Source: a virus | Direction: 5' to 3' (one strand) | Length of the DNA stretch: 45,095 bases | Virus record (IMG/VR): IMGVR_UViG_3300035181_001379 | Span: 1 to 45,095 of that record | In this document: in pieces, positions 18,079-24,730 of the stretch | Numbering within the stretch: position 1 is the first letter of the stretch | How the letters are laid out: every line of letters starts with the position of its first letter | Program-made: the position numbers and the translations under genes | Notes under the pieces: generated by a model | Told to the model about the DNA's origin: nothing | Seen by the model: only the letters and a program-made list of their open reading frames with translations | Database searches by the model: none

Positions 18079-18921
18079 TTATGCAAGAGGAGGAAGATGC
18101 TCACAAGATTTTCCTCCTTTAGCACGCAGATACATAATGTCAGGCTTTTCGAAAGGCTCAAATTTTCCTTCCATTCGACAGCGGGCCTGATATAGGCCGT
18201 CAGGTTTGGTGAGAACTCCATAGAGAGTATTGTTTTTATCTGCTCGGACTTGGTTGACTAGAACATTGTCGAACAGAAGAGGAATTTTTACAGACGATTT
18301 TCCAGAAACCATAAGAGATGTGAGAATTTTTCCAGTGACTTCATCCTTATCAGTCCCGACATGGGCAGTTAGAATAAAGTCACACGGAATGTTACAGGCT
18401 TCTCTAAAGACGTCCATCAAGACGGACTGGAGAAGATAGTAGTCTTTGATTTGTGGGACTTGGCCGGCGCGGGAGTCTTTTTTCAATATGAAATTCATCA
18501 CTGCGTCAGCGAAGCCCGTTAGTGGGTCAATAGCGACGGTGCCAAATTGAGAGAAGTACTGTTTATAGAAAGTCCACTCTTTGTCGAATTTTTCAAAGCA
18601 GAATGGCTTCTCTCTATCTTCAGCTTCAGTCGAGGTTACAATTATAGCATTGCCAGATTCTACTAGTGGCTTAAGGCACTGAAGTCCATTAGGATCAAAA
18701 GAGAATGCTAAAATTGGCAAGCGGGCAGTTTTGATCATATAGGATTTACCACTAGCTACAGGACCATAAAGAAGCCAGTTTTGTTTCTCAATCTTCGTCA
18801 GAGTGGCTTCCTTGGCTTTCTTGAAGGCGTCTAATAAAGGACTTGCAATAGGACTCGTTTGAATAGTCGGCGTTTTCATTGTCTGGTTCAATGACTGTTG
18901 GGATGAAGCTGGTAAGTTCAT
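18079..18921 (-). CDS. Sak4-like RecA-fold ATPase (recombination)
   Basis: The product is 280 residues. Walker A GPVASGKS lies at 53-60 after WLLYG, and a Walker B-like strand with a terminal acid (FGTVAIDPLTGF) follows. The overall pattern is that of the short RecA-like ATPases called Sak4, which promote single-strand annealing with a phage SSB. The SSB-like gene and the Cas4/RecB-like nuclease nearby complete a recombination set. The first ATG (18921, AGGAG 12 bp upstream) overlaps the preceding gene by 134 bp; ATG 18879 is an alternative without a clear ribosome site. Confidence 0.82.
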   Translation of the reverse strand: MNLPASSQQSLNQTMKTPTIQTSPIASPLLDAFKKAKEATLTKIEKQNWLLYGPVASGKSYMIKTARLPILAFSFDPNGLQCLKPLVESGNAIIVTSTEAEDREKPFCFEKFDKEWTFYKQYFSQFGTVAIDPLTGFADAVMNFILKKDSRAGQVPQIKDYYLLQSVLMDVFREACNIPCDFILTAHVGTDKDEVTGKILTSLMVSGKSSVKIPLLFDNVLVNQVRADKNNTLYGVLTKPDGLYQARCRMEGKFEPFEKPDIMYLRAKGGKSCEHLPPLA

Positions 18922-19144
18922 TGTTTTCTTGGCTCCTAGCTGTTGCTTCTTTCATTACTTCTTCTATTGGAATCGAGAACAAATTGCATGAGTCTATCAG
19001 AATTTCAGCAGTCTGGAGAATGTTTTCGTAGAGTTCTGCATCCCGTGACAATTCTTGAAGAGGTGAAACATTGGATGATTTCTCTAGTGTGAATATTTCT
19101 CCAGCATTGGTTACTAGTGAGTCTTCAAAGACTTTAAGAATCAT
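18788..19144 (-). CDS. Small acidic hypothetical protein overlapping Sak4 gene
   Basis: The product is 118 residues, acidic and helical. The start at 19144 has AAGGAA upstream and overlaps the previous gene by 11 bp. Its last ~45 codons overlap the Sak4-like gene in another frame, an unusually long overlap. No family recognised. Confidence 0.6.
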   Translation of the reverse strand: MILKVFEDSLVTNAGEIFTLEKSSNVSPLQELSRDAELYENILQTAEILIDSCNLFSIPIEEVMKEATARSQENNELTSFIPTVIEPDNENADYSNESYCKSFIRRLQESQGSHSDED

Positions 19145-19649
19145 GGTGAATTCCTTCTGCTATATCACACGCGGTGTTAATGGCTTCTATTAAGGTATTG
19201 ACTGTTCCTGTACGGATTGTGCCCGACAAAGACTTAGGTGTTCCAGAGAACCACCATCTGCCTGATTCTGAATCAGGTAGGATAGATACATGAGCTAGGT
19301 GTTTGCGCCACCGATCCATAGCGTTTCGATAGGACTTGAATAAGTCAATTGCATCGGCATACTTTAGCTCTAGCTCCCTGACTCTGTCACATAGTTCCAG
19401 AACATCTCGGCTCAATGGATTCCAGCTCTTCGTTGCGTGTTCACGCATCTCGGCAATGTCAATAGAGTCGTAAGATACTTTTTTTATACCAGTAACAGAA
19501 TTTCCGCATACTATGCAGACGTATTCTTCATAGGACCGCTTGTCCAGAGCAAAACCGCATCTTTCACAATGTATGAATTTTTCCCCCTCTTCCATGCGTG
19601 CAATTTGCGTCTCACGCAAGTGTCTAGTTTCTTCATAAGAATTGCTCAT
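19134..19649 (-). CDS. Zinc-ribbon protein with helical C-terminal part (Lar-like size)
   Basis: The product is 171 residues from ATG 19649, which has AAGGAG at ideal distance; a longer frame from 19685 lacks this. A zinc ribbon is formed by CERC and CIVC near the N-terminus. The segment MREHATKSWNPLSRD resembles the W-N pattern of small phage Lar-type restriction-alleviation zinc proteins, but the match is partial. The C-terminal half is helical. Protein or nucleic-acid binding is likely; function unknown. Confidence 0.65.
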   Translation of the reverse strand: MSNSYEETRHLRETQIARMEEGEKFIHCERCGFALDKRSYEEYVCIVCGNSVTGIKKVSYDSIDIAEMREHATKSWNPLSRDVLELCDRVRELELKYADAIDLFKSYRNAMDRWRKHLAHVSILPDSESGRWWFSGTPKSLSGTIRTGTVNTLIEAINTACDIAEGIHHDS

Positions 19650-19650
19650 T

Positions 19651-20595
19651 TTAATTCTCCTTTTTCCATATTTCTTTAGCGCCACTTTGCATTTCCAGAG
19701 GATTCCATTCTTTCTTTCTGAATCCCATTGGAATTGAGTCTGCTTTTTTCATGGGATTCGGCCAAGCTACACAGAAATCCATATACGGACAACGGCCATA
19801 TTTGGTACAGTTTTCTGTGTTCATTGGGAAGCATTCCATTACAGGCTTGTCAATAGGTTCGTTTTCAAGAATAGAAATTTCATTAGAGAGTTTCTTTACG
19901 TCCTGCAGAACATTCCAATGCCAGACTTGGAGGGAATTTTCTCCTCTCTGGACTGGAATTCTACTGTGACATTCTGTTCCCATTCCTTTTTTGCGAAAGT
20001 ATGTCACATCAACAAAAGCTCCCTTGACTTGCTCTGGTGGATAGAAACAAGTTACTGCGTAGATATAGGCTCCCATCTGGACTGAGAGCTGCCACGAGTC
20101 AATGAAAGCTTGGCTCTCGACAGAAGCAGTCTTGTGGTCCAGGACTCGGATATTTCCAGTGTCTTCTTGCACCACTGCATCAATACGATAGCAGAGGTTT
20201 GCTGTGAGATTGTTAGTCTCGAGAGATACCATTCCCGCGACTTCAGTGTGAAGGACTTTGAATTGTTTGTTTTGTCGGCCATACTTTTCACAGTATGACA
20301 GAAGGGCTTCATAAGCGAAGGCTGCGTTTTTAGGTGCTCTGTCCGAATCGGTTGCGATGTCATAGAATTTCCGATAGTGGGATTGGAATTTCTGGAATGC
20401 TTCATGGGCAGCACTTTCAGTATATGAGCCATCTTGAAGAAGGAATTCCTTAGCAAGATGCCAAGCAATTCCAAATTCTAGGTGAATGTTAGGATAATCA
20501 GGCTGCCAGCAAAGGACATGCTCATAGTAATATCTGCGCTGGCATGTCATAAAGCATTTAAGCTTTGTCGAGTCTGTGATTAGTTCTTTAGGCAT
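19651..20595 (-). CDS. PD-(D/E)XK exonuclease, Cas4/RecB-like
   Basis: The product is 314 residues. Nuclease residues appear in order: H46 (AWH), D139 (RIDAVV), D153-x-K155 (LDHK), then Q173 and Y177. N-terminal cysteines C14 and C18 and the C-terminal set C255, C263, C269 and C275 match the iron-sulfur cluster layout of Cas4/AddB-type nucleases. It would resect DNA ends to feed the Sak4-like annealing ATPase and SSB encoded downstream. No CRISPR array is present, so the role is in recombination rather than spacer acquisition. GAAGGGG stands before the start. Confidence 0.88.
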   Translation of the reverse strand: MPKELITDSTKLKCFMTCQRRYYYEHVLCWQPDYPNIHLEFGIAWHLAKEFLLQDGSYTESAAHEAFQKFQSHYRKFYDIATDSDRAPKNAAFAYEALLSYCEKYGRQNKQFKVLHTEVAGMVSLETNNLTANLCYRIDAVVQEDTGNIRVLDHKTASVESQAFIDSWQLSVQMGAYIYAVTCFYPPEQVKGAFVDVTYFRKKGMGTECHSRIPVQRGENSLQVWHWNVLQDVKKLSNEISILENEPIDKPVMECFPMNTENCTKYGRCPYMDFCVAWPNPMKKADSIPMGFRKKEWNPLEMQSGAKEIWKKEN

Positions 20596-20836
20596 AGAAC
20601 GCCCCTTCCAGTTTTTCTAGTTCCTTCTCTTCTTCGGATCTTTTTCCTTCAACTATAACATTCAGGATGTTAAAATTGAATTTAGTAGCAGCAACTAGAA
20701 TCCCATAGCAATTTTGACAGATTGAAACTTCGTAGCCGAATTGGTGCCAGCCTTTTGGAATGTCTTTTGTATAAGTGTCTGCTTTTATTCCACAGCAATC
20801 GCACTTATACGTCGCGCTTTTAATTTCGATAGTCAT
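20588..20836 (-). CDS. Small zinc-ribbon protein
   Basis: The product is 82 residues with CDCC near residue 12 and CQNC near residue 40, a likely zinc site, and a charged C-terminal helix (EGKRSEEEKELEKLEG). It overlaps the nuclease start by 8 bp and has AAGGAG upstream. A nucleic-acid or protein-binding adaptor is plausible; function unknown. Confidence 0.68.
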   Translation of the reverse strand: MTIEIKSATYKCDCCGIKADTYTKDIPKGWHQFGYEVSICQNCYGILVAATKFNFNILNVIVEGKRSEEEKELEKLEGAFYA

Positions 20837-21155
20837 TAGATTTCTCCTTATTGTTAGTTATTCTACTAAAGTCCAGCCTACGTTCTACATATCCGCCATC
20901 TTTCATAATGAGAAGATTCAAAGTTCCATGCATATGGGCGAATATGGCACAGGCAATAGAGCAGAGAGTAGAGAAGGAACATAATAGGATGTAGTCATCC
21001 TTATGTGAGTCCTTAAGTCCTTCTTCTATATATCTAACCATCTTTCCGGTGTTATATTTTGACACGCAGCCAGAGGTTAGAAATTTTAGTGAACCAAAGT
21101 GTGTAGATGCGGAATAATCATGCCCGCCGTCGTTTACAATATAGACAGTTCTCAT
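20820..21155 (-). CDS. Conserved phage protein of unknown function (NDGGHDYS type)
   Basis: The product is 111 residues beginning MRTVYIVNDGGHDYSAS, a signature I recognise from many phage early genes without assigned function. A Cys-rich hydrophobic centre (YILLCSFSTLCSIACAIFA) follows, then a basic tail. It overlaps its downstream neighbour by 17 bp and its upstream neighbour by 4 bp. AAGGAG precedes the start. Confidence 0.72.
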   Translation of the reverse strand: MRTVYIVNDGGHDYSASTHFGSLKFLTSGCVSKYNTGKMVRYIEEGLKDSHKDDYILLCSFSTLCSIACAIFAHMHGTLNLLIMKDGGYVERRLDFSRITNNKEKSNDYRN

Positions 21156-21484
21156 TTGACTCTCCTTAGTAAAGTTACAGAACTAGCCAATGCTGTTCCA
21201 GTTCTTAACTGGTCTAACGTTGTCTCAAACGGTCCTGTCCAGACTTTCATTTCCTTGCTTTTTTCATATTCACACTCCCAAATTTGCTCACCGTTTATTC
21301 TGTAAACTTCTGCGTTGAGTAGATTAGTGAAAACACAGAGTGGACCGTGGCCAGTCTTAGGTTTGATAGAATTTTCGGGTATATATTCTACACAGCTGGA
21401 TAGCTGTATGAAAGAAGAACATAGTCCATGACCTTGGCCAATGCCGCGGCTAAATGGTCTTACTACCTTATATCCAGTACTCAT
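21152..21484 (-). CDS. Member 1 of a three-copy paralogous family (GPLCVF type)
   Basis: The product is 110 residues from ATG 21484, which has AAGGAGA upstream; a longer in-frame extension to 21538 would run through a hairpin and has no ribosome site. It shares a GPLCVF segment, a W/Y-x-C-x-Y-x2-S-x-E-x2-VW segment and a GTxLAxxVxLLR end with the products of 23655-23999 and 24003-24356. It is the most divergent of the three. Function unknown. Confidence 0.7.
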   Translation of the reverse strand: MSTGYKVVRPFSRGIGQGHGLCSSFIQLSSCVEYIPENSIKPKTGHGPLCVFTNLLNAEVYRINGEQIWECEYEKSKEMKVWTGPFETTLDQLRTGTALASSVTLLRRVK

Positions 21485-21721
21485 TTCGAGTCTCCTTAGT
21501 AATGAGAGAAGCAAGAAGAAGCAAAATATTGTAAACATTTACAATAGCACTTCTTGTTTCTTGCTTCTCTCAAAAATTTAAAATTGGTGGATTCGAAAGT
21601 GAAAGTGAAAGTGTGAAGAGATTGGGGAGGGAGATACTCTCACCTTCACTTTCCAGCTCCACCGGGCTGTTAGGTGAATAGCCAGGGGTAGAAACTATTC
21701 ACACTTGGGGGCAAATGGATA
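21485..21721. other. 237-bp intergenic region with hairpins and a GTGAAA repeat
   Basis: The gap contains the long hairpin 21504-21571, three copies of a GAAAGT unit (about 21598-21616), and an 8-bp stem GTGAATAG/CTATTCAC (21674-21681 with 21695-21702). No ORF with a ribosome site is visible. The hairpins suggest transcript processing or attenuation between two leftward genes. Confidence 0.6.
21504..21571. promoter_or_regulatory. Nested long hairpin upstream of leftward gene
   Basis: The outer arms GAGAGAAGCAAGAA (21504-21517) and TTCTTGCTTCTCTC (21558-21571) pair perfectly over 14 bp. Inside lies a second palindrome, TATTGTAA-ACAT-TTACAATA. It is about 20 bp upstream of the start at 21484 on the minus strand, so it would form in the 5' leader of that gene's message or end the upstream transcript. 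Confidence 0.75.
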
Positions 21722-22069
21722 TTACTCACCAGACGCAGTCGCAACTTTCGCCAACATGTCAAGGAACGATTTGCGTTCCTCTTCGGACATATTTTTGAAA
21801 GTGTTAATAGCCGCAGTAGTCGGGTCCGACATCGTGGCACCCGGCTTCCAATTTTTCTCCATGTAGGCAGTAACTTCTTCAGGCGCCTTACCTGCTTCCA
21901 AATGCTGACGTACAATTGCCTGAGCCTTGACGACTTGGCGTTCGATGAAGGAAGTATTAACTACTTCGTCGCCGTAGGCTTCTATGGCTTCCAGCGCTGT
22001 GGCCGGAAAGTCAAAATTGAAAGTCGCTTCAGCATTGTTTGCTTTCGGTGCACGAGCCTTGATTTCCAT
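21722..22069 (-). CDS. Hypothetical protein, helical
   Basis: The product is 115 residues, MEIKARAPKANNAEATF at the N-terminus, with a predicted helical body and an acidic C-terminal segment (MSEEERKSFLDML). AAAGGAC lies before the start. It is flanked by structured intergenic regions on both sides, so it may be expressed as its own unit. No family recognised. Confidence 0.68.
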   Translation of the reverse strand: MEIKARAPKANNAEATFNFDFPATALEAIEAYGDEVVNTSFIERQVVKAQAIVRQHLEAGKAPEEVTAYMEKNWKPGATMSDPTTAAINTFKNMSEEERKSFLDMLAKVATASGE

Positions 22070-22142
22070 GGTCTTTGTCCTTTCTTAAAAAGTTACACTA
22101 TATTCATAGCTGGAACCATTCCAGTTAGAATCAAATTGTTGC

Positions 22143-22209
22143 AACAGCTTTGCTGTTACTGTTGCTTCTTGCAATTGCTTCGGAACCCTATCTTGATTCA
22201 ATTATTGAA
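22143..22209. promoter_or_regulatory. Leader of the 22069 gene: hairpin and TTCAA-TTA-TTGAA palindrome
   Basis: The 13-bp palindrome at 22197-22209 begins inside the stop codon of the upstream gene (22202-22516). A small stem AACAGC-TTT-GCTGTT follows at 22143-22157. Both lie in the 132-bp gap in front of the gene starting at 22069 on the minus strand. Confidence 0.6.
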
Positions 22210-22516
22210 GATAGCTGCGAATTTTACGCAGTAGGATTAGTTGTCTGGCATGCTCTACTGCTAGGTCATCAAACGTTAGTTCCGGTGCCAGTTCTTCCAC
22301 TTGTGGAGCAAATAATGCCAGAACATCCTGAAGAAGACTAATGGCAGTAGACTTGGACTTGTTTTCATCACTTGCATCTGTGATGGTCCAAGTTAGCAGG
22401 TCTTCCTTTAGTGACAGTTCGAGAAGACTATTCGGATTCAACCGATGAACTTTCTCCATTGCCGCTAGAAGATTTTTCGGATCTTTTACAGAGATTGTTT
22501 CGCTGTAGGAAGACAT
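22202..22516 (-). CDS. Hypothetical protein overlapping its upstream neighbour
   Basis: The product is 104 residues, mostly helical. GAGGAG at good distance fixes the start at 22516, although this gives an 89-bp overlap with the upstream gene in another frame. The C-terminus is a Leu-rich helix (VEHARQLILLRKIRSYL). Function unknown. Confidence 0.65.
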   Translation of the reverse strand: MSSYSETISVKDPKNLLAAMEKVHRLNPNSLLELSLKEDLLTWTITDASDENKSKSTAISLLQDVLALFAPQVEELAPELTFDDLAVEHARQLILLRKIRSYLQ

Positions 22517-22895
22517 TGATTGACTCCTCTATAGAAATATCTTGCGCTTCTTCTTGCTCTTGTGTTTTTGGTTCTGTAAGCATTGTCATTTCATTGTGCA
22601 GTTGGTTTCTGTAAGCATTGACAATTGCAGACGGAACCGCACCTCTACTACGGATAGAAAAGCCTAAAGATGCAAACATTTCTATAGCATCGGACTCCTC
22701 GGTTATAGGCTCTACTAGATTGTTTTTTATGAGAAGGTCATAAAAATCTGCTATGACCATATTCACTACCCCAGACTTAGTCCTGGGTATCGCACGGCTA
22801 GCATCTTTTAAGTAGAACCTCAGGATTGTTGCTAATTCAGTGTAAGAACATCGACATTCTAACACTGCTTTTCTAGTGCTGTTTAGACTCATCAT
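22428..22895 (-). CDS. Hypothetical early protein under a consensus promoter
   Basis: The product is 155 residues from ATG 22895 (GGAG about 9 bp upstream). An in-frame ATG at 22916 would lie only about 5 bases after the predicted transcription start, so it is rejected. The N-terminal half is helical and basic; the C-terminus is Ser/Glu-rich and low in complexity (SSSGNGESSSVESE). It is the first gene after the strongest promoter in the genome, which fits an abundant early regulator or host-takeover protein; this is inference. Confidence 0.66.
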   Translation of the reverse strand: MMSLNSTRKAVLECRCSYTELATILRFYLKDASRAIPRTKSGVVNMVIADFYDLLIKNNLVEPITEESDAIEMFASLGFSIRSRGAVPSAIVNAYRNQLHNEMTMLTEPKTQEQEEAQDISIEESINVFLQRNNLCKRSEKSSSGNGESSSVESE

Positions 22896-22916
22896 GATTT
22901 TCTCTCCGCTCTTCAC

Positions 22917-22956
22917 TTTATGATTGTATTATATCATAAATGGACGCAAATGTCAA
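22917..22956 (-). promoter_or_regulatory. Consensus sigma-70 promoter with overlapping operator-like inverted repeat
   Basis: On the minus strand: -35 TTGACA (22956-22951), a 17-bp spacer, and -10 TATAAT (22933-22928), a perfect match to the sigma-70 consensus. A perfect 8-bp inverted repeat, TTTATGAT (22917-22924) with ATCATAAA (22933-22940), brackets the -10 box, so a protein bound there would control the promoter. Predicted start is near 22921. It drives the leftward genes from 22895. Confidence 0.9.
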
Positions 22957-22986
22957 GGCTTTTATAAAGCGTTGGGGGATAATGAC

Positions 22987-23038
22987 TTAGGACTGTAATA
23001 TTTGTGTTAGGTGTATGATATGCATATTACAGTCCTAA
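22987..23038. terminator. Perfect 15-bp inverted repeat between leftward transcription units
   Basis: The arms TTAGGACTGTAATAT (22987-23001) and ATATTACAGTCCTAA (23024-23038) are perfectly complementary, with a 22-nt loop. It starts 6 bp past the stop of the gene ending at 23044 and sits about 30 bp upstream of the -35 box of the next promoter. There is no U-tract, so it may be a factor-dependent terminator, an insulator hairpin or a dimeric operator. Confidence 0.75.
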
Positions 23039-23043
23039 TGAAT

Positions 23044-23232
23044 CTATCTACACGAATCACACAAGACTGTAGTAACTTTCTGGTGTCTCCTTTCTATTAG
23101 CCAACCATTCGGGAGATATTGAGACTCAAATATCCCTTTCCAGTCTTTGACTGGAGAGTCATGATAATATTCGCTGTAGAATGGTGACTGCGCGCCACAA
23201 CTATCACAGCATAGATATATTCTAACGCTCAC
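23044..23232 (-). CDS. Small zinc-ribbon protein (CDSC pairs)
   Basis: The product is 62 residues with CCDSCG at residues 8-13 and a closing CDSC at the C-terminus, a paired-knuckle zinc site, and GWLIERRHQK between. The start is GTG at 23232 with AAAGGAAC upstream. It is one of several tiny CxxC proteins in this arm. A nucleic-acid or protein adaptor is likely; function unknown. Confidence 0.72.
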   Translation of the reverse strand: MSVRIYLCCDSCGAQSPFYSEYYHDSPVKDWKGIFESQYLPNGWLIERRHQKVTTVLCDSCR

Positions 23233-23277
23233 TTCAAAGTTCCTTTCATTTGGAGTTCTAAGACTTAGTTTTGGAAC

Positions 23278-23397
23278 TTAAAGCTTTGCAGCATGCTCGA
23301 GTTTATCGAGCCTTTTTGTGATAGCTTTTAGTTCCTTTTGCAGCTTGACGATGGATATCATGCAGCTAATTATGTCATACTGACACTTAGCTAGCAT
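23278..23397 (-). CDS. Very small coiled-coil peptide
   Basis: A 39-residue frame starts at ATG 23397, overlapping the previous gene by 11 bp, and stops at 23278. The product (MLAKCQYDIISCMISIVKL, then a Lys/Leu/Glu-rich heptad end) looks like a short amphipathic coiled coil. There is no strong ribosome site, so expression would depend on coupling to the previous gene. It fills an otherwise empty 154-bp gap. Confidence 0.42.
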   Translation of the reverse strand: MLAKCQYDIISCMISIVKLQKELKAITKRLDKLEHAAKL

Positions 23398-23653
23398 TTC
23401 TGCGTTCTTTGGCATTTTGCAACATCCTTAGTAGTTCTGCCTTAATGTCTCTCGCCTTTTGGCCACGCCAGGAATGAGCGTTGCAAAGAAAGCGAGTTAC
23501 GATATCACTTGCGGAGTCCTGATGGCAAAAGGAGTCTATATTTGATAGACTCATCATAGCATCTACATACGGTCTGGCGTATGGAGATTCAGTTTTCCAG
23601 GAACTGCGAATTTCTCTGGCTATTACAGAAAGTGGCCTATTATGCGTAGGCAT
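23387..23653 (-). CDS. Conserved phage/plasmid protein of unknown function (REIR/YARPY type)
   Basis: The product is 88 residues. The pattern LSVIAREIR, then YARPYVDAM, then DSASDIVTRFLCNAHSWRGQKARDIKAELLRML is one I recognise as a widespread small helical phage and plasmid protein with no assigned function. AAGGAG precedes the start. It lies among other early small genes. Confidence 0.78.
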   Translation of the reverse strand: MPTHNRPLSVIAREIRSSWKTESPYARPYVDAMMSLSNIDSFCHQDSASDIVTRFLCNAHSWRGQKARDIKAELLRMLQNAKERRNAS

Positions 23654-23654
23654 T

Positions 23655-23999
23655 TCATTTCTCCTTTCGTATTAATTTTACAGCTTTTGCGAGAACAGTT
23701 CCGTCTGGGAGGTCTTTTAGGAGAGTTTTAAAACCGCTTCTTCTCCAGACCTTGTCTTCGTTGGAAGGCACATATTTACACTTATATAGTGGCATTGTGT
23801 CGTGTGGACCCTCAAATATACGTGAGTCTTTTCTGCGCTTAAATACGCATAGAGGACCAGAGTCTTCTTGTGGAGTGGCCCATTCTAGTTCTCCATAAAT
23901 AACTGTGGACTGCCCATGCTCCGATAGACTTTTCAGTTCGCCGTCAAGGACATGAACCCATTTCCACCCAGTCAAGATTCTAGTTCTATTGGTAGACAT
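23655..23999 (-). CDS. Member 2 of a three-copy paralogous family (GWKWVH / GPLCVF type)
   Basis: The product is 114 residues. It is clearly similar along its whole length to the product of the gene immediately upstream (24003-24356): ILTGWKWVH, LSLSE-like, GELEWATP, SGPLCVF, YKCKY-PSNE and GTVLAKAVKLI segments align in order. This indicates a tandem duplication. GGAG precedes the start. Conserved Trp/Cys residues suggest a small folded domain; function unknown. Confidence 0.74.
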   Translation of the reverse strand: MSTNRTRILTGWKWVHVLDGELKSLSEHGQSTVIYGELEWATPQEDSGPLCVFKRRKDSRIFEGPHDTMPLYKCKYVPSNEDKVWRRSGFKTLLKDLPDGTVLAKAVKLIRKEK

Positions 24000-24002
24000 T
24001 TC

Positions 24003-24356
24003 CTAAATCTCCTCTGTTGGTAACAACATTACTGCTGACGCGAGAACAGTCCCTCTCAGAAGTCCACGCAAAAAAGTTTGGGAACCATCCTTTCTCCAAA
24101 CTCTGTACTCATTGGAAGGCTTATATTTGCACTTATACATACGCAGCGAACCATATGGCTCTCCATACACATATTTTCCTTCGCCGATTCCATAAACACA
24201 CAATGGACCAGAACCTTCTTTTGGAGTAGTCCACTCTAGTTCCTTATAAATGACCATTGAGGGTCCAGTTTCGGACAGTGAAACTAGAGTGTCTCCACAA
24301 GCATGGACCCACTTCCAGCCGATTAGAATTTCTTCTTCTTTTCCATTCTTATTCAT
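24003..24356 (-). CDS. Member 3 of a three-copy paralogous family (GWKWVH / GPLCVY type)
   Basis: The product is 117 residues, the tandem duplicate of 23655-23999, with the same block order (ILIGWKWVH, KELEWTTP, SGPLCVY, YKCKYKPSNE, GTVLASAVMLL). It overlaps the upstream membrane gene by 8 bp and has GAGGAG before the start. Function unknown; keeping three copies in a compact genome suggests different targets. Confidence 0.74.
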   Translation of the reverse strand: MNKNGKEEEILIGWKWVHACGDTLVSLSETGPSMVIYKELEWTTPKEGSGPLCVYGIGEGKYVYGEPYGSLRMYKCKYKPSNEYRVWRKDGSQTFLRGLLRGTVLASAVMLLPTEEI

Positions 24357-24483
24357 TTCTGAAACTCCTCAATTTCTTCACTGCTAATGCAAATCCATCT
24401 TCTCTACCTTTCAAATAGCTACAATAACCAATGACAGCTACTGAAAGTATCCAACACGATGCTAAAAGAAACTCTCTACTCAT
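24349..24483 (-). CDS. Small single-span membrane protein
   Basis: The product is 44 residues from ATG 24483, which has AGAGGAG 9 bp upstream; a longer frame from 24597 has a basic extension without a ribosome site. Residues about 5-25 (FLLASCWILSVAVIGYCSY) form one hydrophobic span, followed by a charged tail. It is the first gene of its leftward unit. It could alter the host envelope, e.g. superinfection exclusion; this is inference only. Confidence 0.6.
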   Translation of the reverse strand: MSREFLLASCWILSVAVIGYCSYLKGREDGFALAVKKLRSFRNE

Positions 24484-24683
24484 AAACCGACTCCTCTTTC
24501 TGTTTCTCTTTCTTTTTCCTCTATTTGTCTTGCCATTTGGAGCAACAAGACTTGTTTTACTTGATAGCTCCAACTCCCATAGCTTTCCTGTGCGCAAAGT
24601 GCAGAGGAAAGCAGTTTATCCCAACTTTTCACCATAACATCCTTTCCTTTCCTTTTGTCTTCGAAGAAGCCTTTCCTATTAGT

Positions 24684-24730
24684 AATTCCTCATATCTTAG
24701 TTCAACGATTGAACTAAGATATGAAGAATT
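24684..24730. repeat. Large palindrome around TTCAA-CGA-TTGAA
   Basis: The arms 24684-24705 and 24709-24730 pair over 22 bp with a single mismatch, separated by the 3-nt CGA; the inner 15 bp (CATATCTTAGTTCAA and its complement) are perfect. It contains one copy of the genome-wide 13-bp palindrome in its fullest form. It could extrude as a cruciform, form a very stable RNA hairpin, or be a strong dimer-binding site. Confidence 0.9.

Noticed and set aside
19651-20595. CRISPR-associated Cas4 function for the nuclease
   Set aside because: No CRISPR array or other cas gene is present; the recombination neighbours explain it better.
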